Shown: positions 26,610-35,330, numbered from the stretch's first letter. The stretch: 64,000 bases of DNA from Williamsia muralis (GCF_002735905.1 NZ_PEBD01000008.1:186001-250000); one strand, 5' to 3'. Notes: generated by a model not told the origin, from the sequence alone. Numbers and translations are program-made.

Positions 26610-27446
26610 CTATTCGCGGACCGCTTCAGCCAGTGCTGCGGCGATCTCGTCTACCGTCATGATTGCAGTATTAAGTGCGAGGATGCCGGCAAGCAGGGGC
26701 GAGTGCCGCATCACCTCGTCCTTTGACACGTGGTGCCACACGGGGAGAACAAGGTTTTCACCTGTACCCATTTTCTTGCCGAAGAGCGCATCCAACTCTG
26801 CATTCGTCCACTGTTTGGCGAAGAAGTCGGGCGAGACAATCACTACTCCGAAGCGGGAGTTGGAAATCCCCTCTTCGATGCTTTGCCGGATCGAATGCCC
26901 AACCTTGATCCGGATCTCGTCGAACCACACATTAAGGTCAAGCGCTTCCAAGGCGTCCTTGAGCGGACGCGCGATCTCGTCCTTGTCCTCGCTCGCATGG
27001 GAGAGAAACACATCGTGCTCCGGGCGCTGGTTTCGAATCAACGGAGTAGTGGCGCCGACACGGCTCGGTAGTGGGGTTGCGAATTGCGTGGCGGCACGGT
27101 CAGTCGTGCGAGCGAGTTCTTGCAACTTGCGCTCCCGCGATCGTTCCCGAACCGCTCGTTCCTTCTCGACCTTCCCTAGAGCGGCGTTAACCTTGACCTC
27201 TGTGGCCGCGAGTTTCTTTTCCAGATCGGCGCGTTTCTTCTCCGCGTCGTTGGCTGCTTTTGTCAAGCGCTCAGCATCGGCGCGTTTACTCTTCTGCGTC
27301 GCGGGGCTTTTGGACTTGTCTGCTGCCTGTCCGGCGGCAAGTGCCTTCTTCCGCTTGTCGGCGACGGTGCTCGACGCTGCGCTGATGTCTTTCCTGAGGC
27401 GTTCGGCATCTGCTCTGTACCGCTTGAGATCTGACTCTGCGCTCAT
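26610..27446 (-). CDS. coiled-coil TIR-domain protein
   Basis: 278 residues. Residues 1-115 are Lys/Arg/Glu/Ala-rich and strongly predicted to form a long coiled coil. Residues about 143-278 form a TIR domain: DVFLSHASEDKD (box 1), WFDEIRIKVGHSI (box 2) and SPDFFAKQWTNAELDALF (box 3). Glu217 in WTNAELDAL is in the place of the catalytic Glu of NAD-cleaving TIR domains. Bacterial TIR proteins often act in anti-phage defence by depleting NAD or making signal nucleotides. The coiled coil may drive self-assembly. No known partner such as a Thoeris or CBASS gene is adjacent. Confidence 0.82.
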   Translation of the reverse strand: MSAESDLKRYRADAERLRKDISAASSTVADKRKKALAAGQAADKSKSPATQKSKRADAERLTKAANDAEKKRADLEKKLAATEVKVNAALGKVEKERAVRERSRERKLQELARTTDRAATQFATPLPSRVGATTPLIRNQRPEHDVFLSHASEDKDEIARPLKDALEALDLNVWFDEIRIKVGHSIRQSIEEGISNSRFGVVIVSPDFFAKQWTNAELDALFGKKMGTGENLVLPVWHHVSKDEVMRHSPLLAGILALNTAIMTVDEIAAALAEAVRE

Positions 27447-27574
27447 GTGAGGACCTCGTATCTGATCGAACTAGCTGCGTCGCCTCGACGGAGTATGAGG
27501 TTACAGCGCGCCTACGACGCGAAGTGACACCAACGTTCGCTTGCCCGAGAACGCACGGCTGTAACGCACATAAC

Positions 27575-27594
27575 CTGCGGGTATCAACCCGCAG
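27575..27594 (-). terminator. possible dnaB terminator
   Basis: CTGCGGGT and ACCCGCAG pair perfectly around an ATCA loop, 90 bases after the dnaB stop codon. There is no U-tract. The rest of the 237 bases between dnaB and the TIR gene shows nothing else. Confidence 0.4.
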
Positions 27595-27683
27595 TGATTG
27601 ACCGCGGATCGAGCCGTACGGACTCGACCAAGCATGCGAACCGACATCGCTGGCCCAGGAGCACCTCCCCCGACACCGACCGC

Positions 27684-30281
27684 TCAGCCGCGCGCCATAT
27701 CCACGAACCGACTCAAATGCAGTTGGTGCGCAACAGTAATCGTGGATGTGGGGCCGTTACGGTGCTTACCCAGGATGATGTCGGCTTCGCCGGCTCGAGG
27801 ATCATCGCGCTCGAACGCGTCGGGGCGATGCAGCAGGATCACCATGTCGGCGTCCTGCTCCAGCGAACCGGACTCACGGAGGTCGGAGACCTGCGGGCGC
27901 TTGTCGGTACGTTGCTCTGGACCACGGTTCAGCTGACTGATGGCGACCACTGGAACCTCGAGCTCTTTGGCGAGCAACTTGATGCTTCGCGAGAACTCGG
28001 AAACTTCCTGCTGGCGCGATTCGACTTTCTTGCCGGACGACATCAGCTGCATGTAGTCGATCACCACTAGCTTGAGGTCATGGCGCTGCTTCAAACGCCT
28101 TGCCTTGGCACGGATTTCCATCATCGTGAGGTTGGGCGAGTCGTCGATGAACAACGGCGCCTCGGAGATCTCACCCATTCGGCGAGCCAAGCGGGTCCAG
28201 TCGTCATCGCTCATCCGGCCCGAGCGCATGTCGCCGAGTTTGATCTTCGCTTCGGCTGAGAGCAACCGCATCACGATCTCGGTTTTGCTCATCTCCAAAG
28301 AGAACATGGCACTGGTCATCTGATGCTTGATGGAGCAGGACCGCAGGAAGTCCATCGCGAGCGTCGAGTTGTGGGTGGGGATCATGGCCTCACCGGCAAG
28401 GTACATGTGGTCGTTGTTGTCGACCTGCACGCACCGCACGGGAACGCTGTCGATGGGCCGCACATCCACGATGAACCGGGAAGATGACCGTGACAAGTTC
28501 TTCGCGCGGCGACGCTCTTTGTGTAGCAGAGCCTTTCGAGCGAGACCGAAGACCTCATCGTCGGTCGCGAACGTCAGCGAGTACGCAGTCGATGAGGCTT
28601 CGGTATGACCATTGACCCGCTTCGTCGATGTGCCGCAGCGGTACCCGAGACTCACGATGAGCTCGCGCACATTGGCCACCAGCGTCGGGTTTGTCCCAGT
28701 GAACTGAACCGAACCACCCGCTGTCACAGTCCCATCGGTGTCGAGTAGCCCAGCGAGTAATGCTCGCCGCTGCTCCTCAGATGCGCGCAGGTACTGAGTC
28801 GGAATGTGCTTGTTGCCCAAAACCCCAAGCATGCGCAACCGGCCCTGAACACTACCGACCGAGTACAGGCATTCCTGACACGCGTACTTGCCGGTGAACT
28901 CTCGACCACACCACTTGCACGGGTTCGGAGCAACTGCCGCAGACATGAACCGAGACTTGCCGCCGCATGACTGACCACATGTACGGACATGGGCGAACGC
29001 CGGAGTGAACTCCTTGCCACACACGACACAGGACTTCTTCGCAAACGGTTCATCGCCAGGCAAGCTGATTCCGTATCGGAGCTTGACGTTTGCACTCTTC
29101 CGGCAGACGTAACCCTCACCCTCGATCCTCATCGGGATTTCGGGATCTGCTGACGTCAGGACCGCAGCATCGGATGACCCGTCGCCCAGCCAAGCGCCCA
29201 ACGTGTACGGCTGAACCAAGAGATCCTGTTTTGGAAGCTGAACCGCCCGTGCGTTCGTGACGGAGTGGTTGGCTCGTTGGTCCGCGGTAGTGGTGCGAAG
29301 CGTCGAAAAGATCTGTCCCGTGGTGCGTACCTCAGCAGGTATGCGCGGGTAGCGCCGAGAAGCTCGGGTGTCCGTCAGCCACTGGTGCTGCTCATCAGCG
29401 ATCAGCACAGACCCATCTGAGAACTCGACTTCGTAGCAAGGCCGATCCTGCATCACCTCGGTCGCCGCAACAACCCGGGTTGGCTTGCCATCGGCGCCGA
29501 TCAGGTGATCGCCGACCTTGACTTCCCCCATCGTGGTCCAACCCGACGGCGTCGGCAGAAGCGTACCCAGTGCCAGCGCTTTTCCCACACCAGGCCGGGC
29601 AGCAACGATTATCATTTGACCCGGGTGCAAACCGTTGGTCACTTCGTCGAGATCGTGGAAACCCGTTGGCACACCGAGGGATAGACCACCACGCGACGCA
29701 ATGGAGTCGATCTCGTCCATCGTGGGCTGCAGCAACTCTTCAAGCGCCACATAGTCTTCGGCGGTACGACGCTCGGTGACCTCGTACACCTCGGCCTGCG
29801 CGCGGTCCACGACCTCTGCGACATCCTGACCGTCGGCCCCGGCGTAGCCGTATTGGACGATGCGCGTACCGGCTTCGACAAGGCGCCGCAGAATCGCCTT
29901 CTCGGCGACTATCTCCGCGTAGAAGCCGGCGTTGGCCGCAGTAGGCACCGTCGAGATGAGTGTGTGGAGATAGGGAGCCCCGCCGATCCGTCGAAGCTCA
30001 CCAACACGGTCCAGCTGACCGGCAACGGTGACGGCATCGGCCGGCTCGCCCTTCCCGTAGAGGTCGAGAATCGCGTCGTACACAGCCTGGTGCGCGGGCC
30101 GGTAGAAGTCACCTGGACGAAGCTTCTCCAGCACGTCGGCGATGGCGTCTTTGGACAGCATCATGCCGCCCAGAACAGATTGCTCGGCGGCCATGTCCTG
30201 CGGGGGCTGGCGGCCGAAGTCTTCGCTCGGGGGCGCCTCTTCACGCGGAGTTGTGTGCCCACGATCGTCAACTACGGCCAA
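27684..30281 (-). CDS. dnaB: replicative DNA helicase DnaB with intein
   Basis: 865 residues, of which 404 are an intein; the spliced helicase would be 461 residues, normal for DnaB. The N-terminal helicase-loading domain is at about 25-130. The RecA-like domain starts before the intein with GLHPGQMIIVAARPGVGK and resumes with STLAMDFLR after it. VVIDYMQLM (Walker B region), SQLNRG and the C-terminal arginine-finger region GKHRNGPT follow. DnaB unwinds DNA at the replication fork. Splicing is required for activity because the Walker A lysine and serine are on opposite sides of the insert. Upstream DNA carries DnaA-box-like sites. Confidence 0.95.
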   Translation of the reverse strand: MAVVDDRGHTTPREEAPPSEDFGRQPPQDMAAEQSVLGGMMLSKDAIADVLEKLRPGDFYRPAHQAVYDAILDLYGKGEPADAVTVAGQLDRVGELRRIGGAPYLHTLISTVPTAANAGFYAEIVAEKAILRRLVEAGTRIVQYGYAGADGQDVAEVVDRAQAEVYEVTERRTAEDYVALEELLQPTMDEIDSIASRGGLSLGVPTGFHDLDEVTNGLHPGQMIIVAARPGVGKALALGTLLPTPSGWTTMGEVKVGDHLIGADGKPTRVVAATEVMQDRPCYEVEFSDGSVLIADEQHQWLTDTRASRRYPRIPAEVRTTGQIFSTLRTTTADQRANHSVTNARAVQLPKQDLLVQPYTLGAWLGDGSSDAAVLTSADPEIPMRIEGEGYVCRKSANVKLRYGISLPGDEPFAKKSCVVCGKEFTPAFAHVRTCGQSCGGKSRFMSAAVAPNPCKWCGREFTGKYACQECLYSVGSVQGRLRMLGVLGNKHIPTQYLRASEEQRRALLAGLLDTDGTVTAGGSVQFTGTNPTLVANVRELIVSLGYRCGTSTKRVNGHTEASSTAYSLTFATDDEVFGLARKALLHKERRRAKNLSRSSSRFIVDVRPIDSVPVRCVQVDNNDHMYLAGEAMIPTHNSTLAMDFLRSCSIKHQMTSAMFSLEMSKTEIVMRLLSAEAKIKLGDMRSGRMSDDDWTRLARRMGEISEAPLFIDDSPNLTMMEIRAKARRLKQRHDLKLVVIDYMQLMSSGKKVESRQQEVSEFSRSIKLLAKELEVPVVAISQLNRGPEQRTDKRPQVSDLRESGSLEQDADMVILLHRPDAFERDDPRAGEADIILGKHRNGPTSTITVAHQLHLSRFVDMARG
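28368..29579 (-). other. DnaB intein, class 3 type, with LAGLIDADG endonuclease
   Basis: Residues Ala235-Asn638 of the DnaB precursor, inserted between Lys234 and Ser639 in the Walker A loop (GVGK/S). Ala replaces the usual N-terminal Cys/Ser. A Trp in block B (Trp301, HQW), a Cys in block F (Cys617, VRCVQ) and a Thr in block G (Thr636, PTHN) give the W-C-T set that defines class 3 inteins, where the block F Cys makes the first thioester. The endonuclease motifs are LGAWLGDG (Asp367) and LLAGLLDTDG (Asp516), both with catalytic Asp. Between them lie two Cys clusters: 418/421/435/439 and 455/458/468/471. Confidence 0.88.
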
Positions 30282-30418
30282 CGCGCCACCCCTTTCGCTT
30301 CAGGTTCATCGACCACTATTTCAAGAGGGTCTGACAACCCAATCGCCTCAGATCGCCGCCGATCTGCATGCGCACCCGCCAGACACTAAGGGCTAAGGCC
30401 GATCCCGCCAAACGGAGC

Positions 30419-30558
30419 TGTGGACCATCCTGTGCACCAACTGTGGACGGTGTGCGGATAGTTGTTAGCGCCCTGTTGGCTACCTGTGGATAAGTGCGGT
30501 GAATAGACGCAACGCCGCAGCTCAGGCACGGTCACTCACTTTTTCTTACTGTGGATAC
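30419..30558. promoter_or_regulatory. cluster of DnaA-box-like sites upstream of dnaB
   Basis: Four sites with the same orientation: TGTGGACCA (30419), TGTGGACGG (30442), TGTGGATAA (30485, a perfect box) and TGTGGATAC (30550). The consensus is TTATCCACA or TTGTCCACA in the reverse sense. They lie in the 481-base gap between dnaB and a divergent secreted-protein gene. Binding by DnaA is inferred. Confidence 0.45.
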
Positions 30559-30762
30559 CCATTCACACGGCGTGTCTCTGCAAGTACGGTTTCGGGCGTG
30601 TTCGGTTTGACAAATCGAGTTGTACTACAAACGCACGAACTTCGATCACTTGCCCTAAAGTGACCGTGACGTGCACAGATTCATGCTCACCGAACCGGCC
30701 ACACGGGCCGGCCAACAGTGGTGCAATGATCGGGCACGGACGAATGTTCTGGGGAGGCGTTC

Positions 30763-31326
30763 ATGAGGAAGTTCATCGGGGTGATCGCCGCTGTCGCGGC
30801 CACTGTCGGACTGCTGTCGGCCGGTTCGCCGGCCTCCGCGGTACCGGGCCCCACGTACACGCAGATCCCCGATCTCGCCGGTTACGTGCCCGTAGACCCC
30901 TACGGCTACCGATCCCCCGACTTCGTCGACAACGGCAAGACGTTCTTCGTCACTCCCGGCGGCCGGGTCTGCGCCTTGGGCCCCGGCTACGCCTACGCGG
31001 CGTGCACCGGCCACCCGTCCACCGCGCCTCCGGGAATCGTCGGCGCAGCCATCTCTGCGGGCCAGATGGGCCCCTATTGGGTCCCTCCGAACACCTCGTA
31101 CACGGTGCATCCGCGGGGCTGGTTCCAGCCACCCCTGCTGGAGATCGGTGAGTCGATCACCGTCGACGGATCGAGCTGCGCGGTGAGCCCCATCGGCGTG
31201 ACGTGTGTGGCCGGTCCGAGAGCGTTCACGTTGACTCAGTCGTGGTACAAGTTCGTGACGCCTGCGGGCGACCAGTACCACGACGCTAACCGCTCCCCCG
31301 AGTTCCTTCCTCCAGATCAGCGCTGA
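30763..31326 (+). CDS. small secreted hypothetical protein
   Basis: 187 residues from ATG at 30763, preceded by GGGAGG. The signal peptide (MRKFIGVIAAVAATVGLLS) ends in ASA at about residue 26. The mature part is Pro/Gly/Tyr-rich and has four cysteines (RVCALG, AACTGH, SSCAVS, VTCVAG) likely to form two disulfides. Similar proteins are common in Gordonia/Rhodococcus-type genomes, but the function is not known to me. It is divergent from dnaB and convergent with a MarR gene. Confidence 0.75.
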   Translation: MRKFIGVIAAVAATVGLLSAGSPASAVPGPTYTQIPDLAGYVPVDPYGYRSPDFVDNGKTFFVTPGGRVCALGPGYAYAACTGHPSTAPPGIVGAAISAGQMGPYWVPPNTSYTVHPRGWFQPPLLEIGESITVDGSSCAVSPIGVTCVAGPRAFTLTQSWYKFVTPAGDQYHDANRSPEFLPPDQR

Positions 31327-31348
31327 CCCAATCCTCTTGGGCGCCAAA

Positions 31349-31388
31349 CCCTCCGACTGCGGCCACAACCTCCGACTGCAACCGGAGG
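31349..31388. repeat. 40-bp intergenic repeat, copy 1
   Basis: Aligns without gaps to 53163-53202 at 34 of 40 positions, sharing CCCTCCGAC, CGGCCACA, CCTCCG and AACCGGAGG. CCTCCG/CGGAGG pair inside the copy. It lies between the convergent secreted-protein and MarR genes, which suggests a terminator-type role. Confidence 0.55.
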
Positions 31389-31435
31389 CACTCACCGAAG
31401 CCGGAGGGTCTGGGGACATACACCGAGCCCACGAG

Positions 31436-31948
31436 TCACCGCCCGGGCGTCGCCCCACCGGCATTACCGAGTTCGTCCTCGTACGTGTGCATCGCGGAGA
31501 TCAACGCCGTGAACACCCGATGGGCCGCGGCAAGATCTTCGTCAGGAAGGTCCACCATCGCATCGTGGGTGTGCTTGCCCAGCGGGGCGAAGAACGCCCT
31601 CGCCACGGCCATCCCGTGTTCGTCGTAGCGCAGGATCACCTTTCGACGGTCGCGTTCGTCGGCCTCTCGCCGGATGTGCCCGGAGCCGATCATGCGTTCC
31701 ACAAGATGCGTCACAGCCCCGCCCGACACCTGCAAACGCTTGCCGAGTGCACCCGACGTCAACGGCGCACCCGCGGCATCGGCAACCATCACGTGCAGCA
31801 AGGCGCGAAAGTCGTTTGCACTGAGGTCATTCAAGGTCGCGAACACACGCGAGATCTGATCGGACTCGGCGTTGAGCGCCCGGACATCCGACGAGATCTG
31901 GGACTCGAGCGCTGCGCGGTTGTCCTGCGCCGGCTGATTGTCGGGCAT
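31436..31948 (-). CDS. MarR-family transcriptional regulator
   Basis: 170 residues. The winged helix spans about residues 45-115: LTSGALGKRLQVSGGAVTHL is the recognition helix region and EADERDRRKVILRYDEHG is the wing (with the D-x-R-D motif). It is divergent from the MMPL transporter gene, with 78 bases between starts, so it is probably the repressor of that transporter. MarR proteins typically respond to small hydrophobic or phenolic compounds. Confidence 0.85.
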   Translation of the reverse strand: MPDNQPAQDNRAALESQISSDVRALNAESDQISRVFATLNDLSANDFRALLHVMVADAAGAPLTSGALGKRLQVSGGAVTHLVERMIGSGHIRREADERDRRKVILRYDEHGMAVARAFFAPLGKHTHDAMVDLPDEDLAAAHRVFTALISAMHTYEDELGNAGGATPGR

Positions 31949-31974
31949 GGGTACCTCCTGCCAGGACTATAAGG

Positions 31975-32015
31975 CCTGGAGATAGTTTAGTTGCTCAATA
32001 TTTTAGAATGTGAGA
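31975..32015. promoter_or_regulatory. A/T-rich divergent promoter with probable MarR site
   Basis: The short gap between the marR and MMPL starts is unusually A/T-rich. It contains TAGTTGCTCAATA, a partly symmetric TTG-CT-CAA element of the type MarR proteins bind. Exact operator limits are uncertain. Confidence 0.35.
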
Positions 32016-32026
32016 TTGTTGGGAAC

Positions 32027-34159
32027 ATGGCGACCTCGAACACGTCGACTCATTCTCCCACCTGGTGGGATCGCTTTGCTGCCGCAGTGAGCGGCCGTAG
32101 ATCGTGGTGGATCGCACTGGCGGTCATCCTGATCTCCGGCGCAGCCATGGGGCTGATCGGCGAGAACGACTCGGGAGATCAAGCGCCGGATTCGCTTCCT
32201 ACATCGGCTGATTCGGCACAGGTGAGCGAATTGCTCGACAGCTTCCCGGATTCGGACGTAACTGCAGCCGTACTCGTCGCCGTTCGCAGCGACGGCGCGC
32301 CGCTATCCGACGACGACAAGGCCGCGGTCGAGCAAGCGCTACAGCGCATGCTGACTGTCGACCGCTCGGTGCCCACCACCGCGTCGGCCGGCCCGGGCGC
32401 TGTCGTCTCTCCTGATGGAATTGCAGCCATCTCGGTCGTGCCCGTCAGCGCCGACCTCAACGGCTTCAAGCTCACCGACCTCGTCGACGAGTTGCGGGAC
32501 GCCGCCGACGACGGCCTACCGAGCGGACTGACCACCTACGTGACCGGTGGGCCGGCGTTCGGCGCCGACACCGCAAACTCGTTCTCCGGTGCCAACGTCA
32601 CGCTGTTGGCAGTGACGGCACTCGTTGTCGCCCTTCTACTGATCGTCACGTATCGCTCACCAGTTCTGTGGCTGGTTCCCTTGCTGGTCATCGGGTTTGC
32701 CGATCGGCTGGCGAGTTCGGTCGGCACCGGGCTGGCCGAGCTGACCGGCCTCTCGTTTGACGGATCCACCTCGGGCATCACCAGTGTGCTGGTGTTCGGC
32801 GCGGGCACCAACTACGCCCTGCTGCTGATCTCGCGGTATCGGGAAGAGCTGCGCAAAGAGCAGGACCACCGGATTGCGTTGCAGCACGCAGTCCGTCATT
32901 CCGGCCCGGCCATCCTCGCTTCGAACGCAACAGTGGTACTGGCTCTGCTCACGCTCCTGCTTGCCGCACTGCCGAGTACCCGCAGTCTCGGCGCGCTGGC
33001 GGCTGCGGGTCTTGTTGTCGCAGTGATCTTCGCGTTGCTGGTGTTGCCACCTCTGTTGGCGCTGTTCGGAACTCGACTTTTCTGGCCGTTCATCCCCAAG
33101 GTGGGCGATCCGGTGCCAACCGAGGGCGGTAACTGGTTCAAGATCGCAAACGCCGTTTCTCGGCACCCGGTTCGCGTTCTCGCGGTTGCCCTCACCGCAC
33201 TGGTCGCATGTTCGTTGGGCCTGCTCAGCGCGAACATCGGCCTCTCACAGACCGAGCAGTTCCGGGTGAGCGCGGACTCCGTCGAAGGTTTTGACACACT
33301 CGCCGAGCACTTCCCCGCCGGGCAATCCGACCCCACAATCGTCATCGCGAATACCGCTGCGGCCGAGGAGATCCAGTCTGTCCTGGACAGCACCGACGGA
33401 GTGATCTCGGCGACCGAGACGGGGCGGTCCGACAACGGCCTCACCAAGTGGTCCGTGGTCATCGACGCCGACCCAGCGTCCGAGCCAGCATTCGACATCA
33501 TCGATCAGTTACGCGACGCCACGGGCGGCGTTCCCGACGCGGAGGCGCTCGTCGGCGGATCCGATGCCAAAGCCCTCGACATCGCCAATGCGTCCGAACG
33601 TGATCGGCTCCTGATCATCCCGCTGATCCTCGCCGTCGTGTTCGTCATCCTGATCGCGTTCCTGCGCGCTCTGGTGGCGCCGGTGGTGCTGGTTGCGACA
33701 ACAGTGCTGAGCACAGTCGCCGCCATCGGGATCGGCAGTCTGATCAGCGAACACATCTTCGGCTTCCCGGCCCTGGACAACAACGTCCCGCTCTACGCCT
33801 TCCTGTTCTTGGTTGCCCTGGGAATCGACTACACAATGTTCTTGGTGATCCGTGCGAGGGAAGAGACACCCGGCCACGGCACGCGAGACGCCATCGTGCG
33901 GGCAGTGGCCTCTACCGGTGCCGTGATCACCAGTGCGGGAATCGTATTGGCCGCAGTCTTCTGCGTGCTCGGCATCCTCCCACTCATCACACTGACCCAG
34001 CTGGGCATCATCGTCGGACTCGGAATCCTCCTCGACACGTTCCTGGTTCGGACCGTGGTGATTCCCGCACTCTTCAGCGTGATCGGGCCCCGCATCTGGT
34101 GGCCAGGCACCGTGGACCGAAAAGCGCGTCCACTACCGGAGTTACAACAACAGAAGTAG
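32027..34159 (+). CDS. MMPL/RND-superfamily transporter
   Basis: 710 residues from ATG at 32027; an earlier TTG at 31991 is unlikely because it lies in the probable operator. The layout is the usual duplicated RND pattern: one membrane helix, an outer domain, five helices (about 185-345), a second outer domain, then five more helices. FGAGTNYALLLISRYREEL and ALGIDYTMFLVIRAREE carry the conserved Asp/Tyr region that couples proton flow in MmpL proteins (the first copy has TNY rather than TDY). It may export a lipid or a toxic compound. A divergent MarR gene and a downstream lipocalin gene complete the unit. Confidence 0.85.
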   Translation: MATSNTSTHSPTWWDRFAAAVSGRRSWWIALAVILISGAAMGLIGENDSGDQAPDSLPTSADSAQVSELLDSFPDSDVTAAVLVAVRSDGAPLSDDDKAAVEQALQRMLTVDRSVPTTASAGPGAVVSPDGIAAISVVPVSADLNGFKLTDLVDELRDAADDGLPSGLTTYVTGGPAFGADTANSFSGANVTLLAVTALVVALLLIVTYRSPVLWLVPLLVIGFADRLASSVGTGLAELTGLSFDGSTSGITSVLVFGAGTNYALLLISRYREELRKEQDHRIALQHAVRHSGPAILASNATVVLALLTLLLAALPSTRSLGALAAAGLVVAVIFALLVLPPLLALFGTRLFWPFIPKVGDPVPTEGGNWFKIANAVSRHPVRVLAVALTALVACSLGLLSANIGLSQTEQFRVSADSVEGFDTLAEHFPAGQSDPTIVIANTAAAEEIQSVLDSTDGVISATETGRSDNGLTKWSVVIDADPASEPAFDIIDQLRDATGGVPDAEALVGGSDAKALDIANASERDRLLIIPLILAVVFVILIAFLRALVAPVVLVATTVLSTVAAIGIGSLISEHIFGFPALDNNVPLYAFLFLVALGIDYTMFLVIRAREETPGHGTRDAIVRAVASTGAVITSAGIVLAAVFCVLGILPLITLTQLGIIVGLGILLDTFLVRTVVIPALFSVIGPRIWWPGTVDRKARPLPELQQQK

Positions 34160-34170
34160 GAGATGAGACC

Positions 34171-34787
34171 ATGGCATTTTCACCTCGCCGACTCAGCCGC
34201 ATCGTGATCGGCGGTCTTGCAATCGCTTTCGCTCTTGCCTGTGCGGCTCCCGCTTCGGCGGACACCAGCTCGCTACCCCAGCCACTGAAGCCGGTGGCCA
34301 AGCTGGACACCCAGCGCTATCTCGGTGACTGGAATCAGATCGCCGCCATCCCGCAGCCGTTCAACCTCATCTGCGCGCGCGACACAATGGCGAACTACCA
34401 GTTGATCGACCCGTCGAACATCCGGGTGGAGAACACCTGCACCACCTGGACCAACCAGGAGAACCGGATCGTCGGCAACGCCCGGGTCAACGACAAGGTC
34501 ACCGGTGCCCAGCTCCACGTCAGCTTCCCAGGCGTTCCGACACAGGAATCCAAGGATGGGCCCACCAATTATGTGGTCACCTACATCGCCGATGACTACT
34601 CCTGGGCATTTGTCGGAAGCCCCGAGCGCACATCAGCATTCGTGTTGTCCCGTGAGCCGGCCGTGAGCACCGACCAGTGGAAGCAGTCCGCAAGGTCGCC
34701 GAAGACCGCGGCTACAACGCCTGCCTGCTCCTCACCTCTCCGACCACCGGTGGTTCAAACGAGATCCGTCCGCTCTGCACCGTCTGA
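34171..34787 (+). pseudogene. secreted lipocalin (Blc-like) gene with -1 frameshift
   Basis: Starts at ATG 34171 with AGGAG overlapping the MMPL stop. A signal peptide (to about ASA, residue 31) is followed by lipocalin sequence: RYLGDWNQIAAIPQPF, CARDTMANYQL, VENTCTTW, TNYVVTYI and AFVGSPERTSAFVLSR. After TDQW (34680) the frame turns to nonsense, while the frame one base back continues as EAVRKVAEDRGYNACLL, ending PLCTV at 34787. A missing G in TGG(G)AAG at 34679-34680 explains it. Lipocalins of this type bind lipids. The protein may be inactive, or this may be a sequencing error. Confidence 0.7.
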
Positions 34788-34800
34788 TCACTCGCAGATA

Positions 34801-34838
34801 CAACAAACCCCCGACCACATGTGGCCGGGGGTTTGTTG
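34801..34838. terminator. bidirectional terminator between lipocalin and rplI
   Basis: Near-perfect 19-base arms (one mismatch) with the core AACCCCCG/CGGGGGTT and T-rich ends on both strands. It ends transcription of the ribosomal operon from the right and of the MMPL unit from the left. Confidence 0.8.
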
Positions 34839-34856
34839 CGTGTTGAACCTTGGTGA

Positions 34857-35312
34857 CTACTTGCCGGCAGTCACGGTGAGGTTGAACTGTGCGACAACGT
34901 CGCTGTGCAGGTTCACCAAGACCGGGTAGGTACCGGTGGCCTTGATGTGGCCCTTGGGCAGCTCGATGTTGCGCTTGTCGACAGCAGGTCCGCCGGCACT
35001 CTTGATGGCGCTGACCACGTCAGCGGCCGAGACCGAACCGAACAGCTTGCCCGAGTCGTGGGTCTTGACACCCAACGTGACCTCGGCGAGCCCTTCGATG
35101 GCCTGCTTGAGCTCGTTGGCGTGCTCGAGACCGCGCACTGCGCGAGCGTCCTGTGCCCGACGAATGCCTTCGACCTGCTTCTCTGCTCCGCGGGTGGCGA
35201 CGATGGCCAGCCCACGAGGCAGCAGGAAATTACGGCCGTAGCCGTCTTTGACCTCGACGGTGTCGCCGGGGACACCCAACTTCTCGACCTCTGCGGTGAG
35301 GATCAGTTTCAT
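34857..35312 (-). CDS. rplI: 50S ribosomal protein bL9
   Basis: 151 residues. The N-terminus [23 protein letters not shown] with [13 protein letters not shown] is the bL9 rRNA-binding domain, followed by the long helix and C-terminal domain. Last gene of the rpsF-ssb-rpsR-rplI operon, with 18 bases between rpsR and rplI. Length is normal. Confidence 0.97.
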   Translation of the reverse strand: MKLILTAEVEKLGVPGDTVEVKDGYGRNFLLPRGLAIVATRGAEKQVEGIRRAQDARAVRGLEHANELKQAIEGLAEVTLGVKTHDSGKLFGSVSAADVVSAIKSAGGPAVDKRNIELPKGHIKATGTYPVLVNLHSDVVAQFNLTVTAGK

Positions 35313-35330
35313 GTTCTTGGTCCTTTCCGC

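Noticed and set aside
34099-34929. 276-residue plus frame from MMPL end into rplI
   Set aside because: It exists only because the frameshifted lipocalin reads on past its stop; it overlaps the terminator and rplI.
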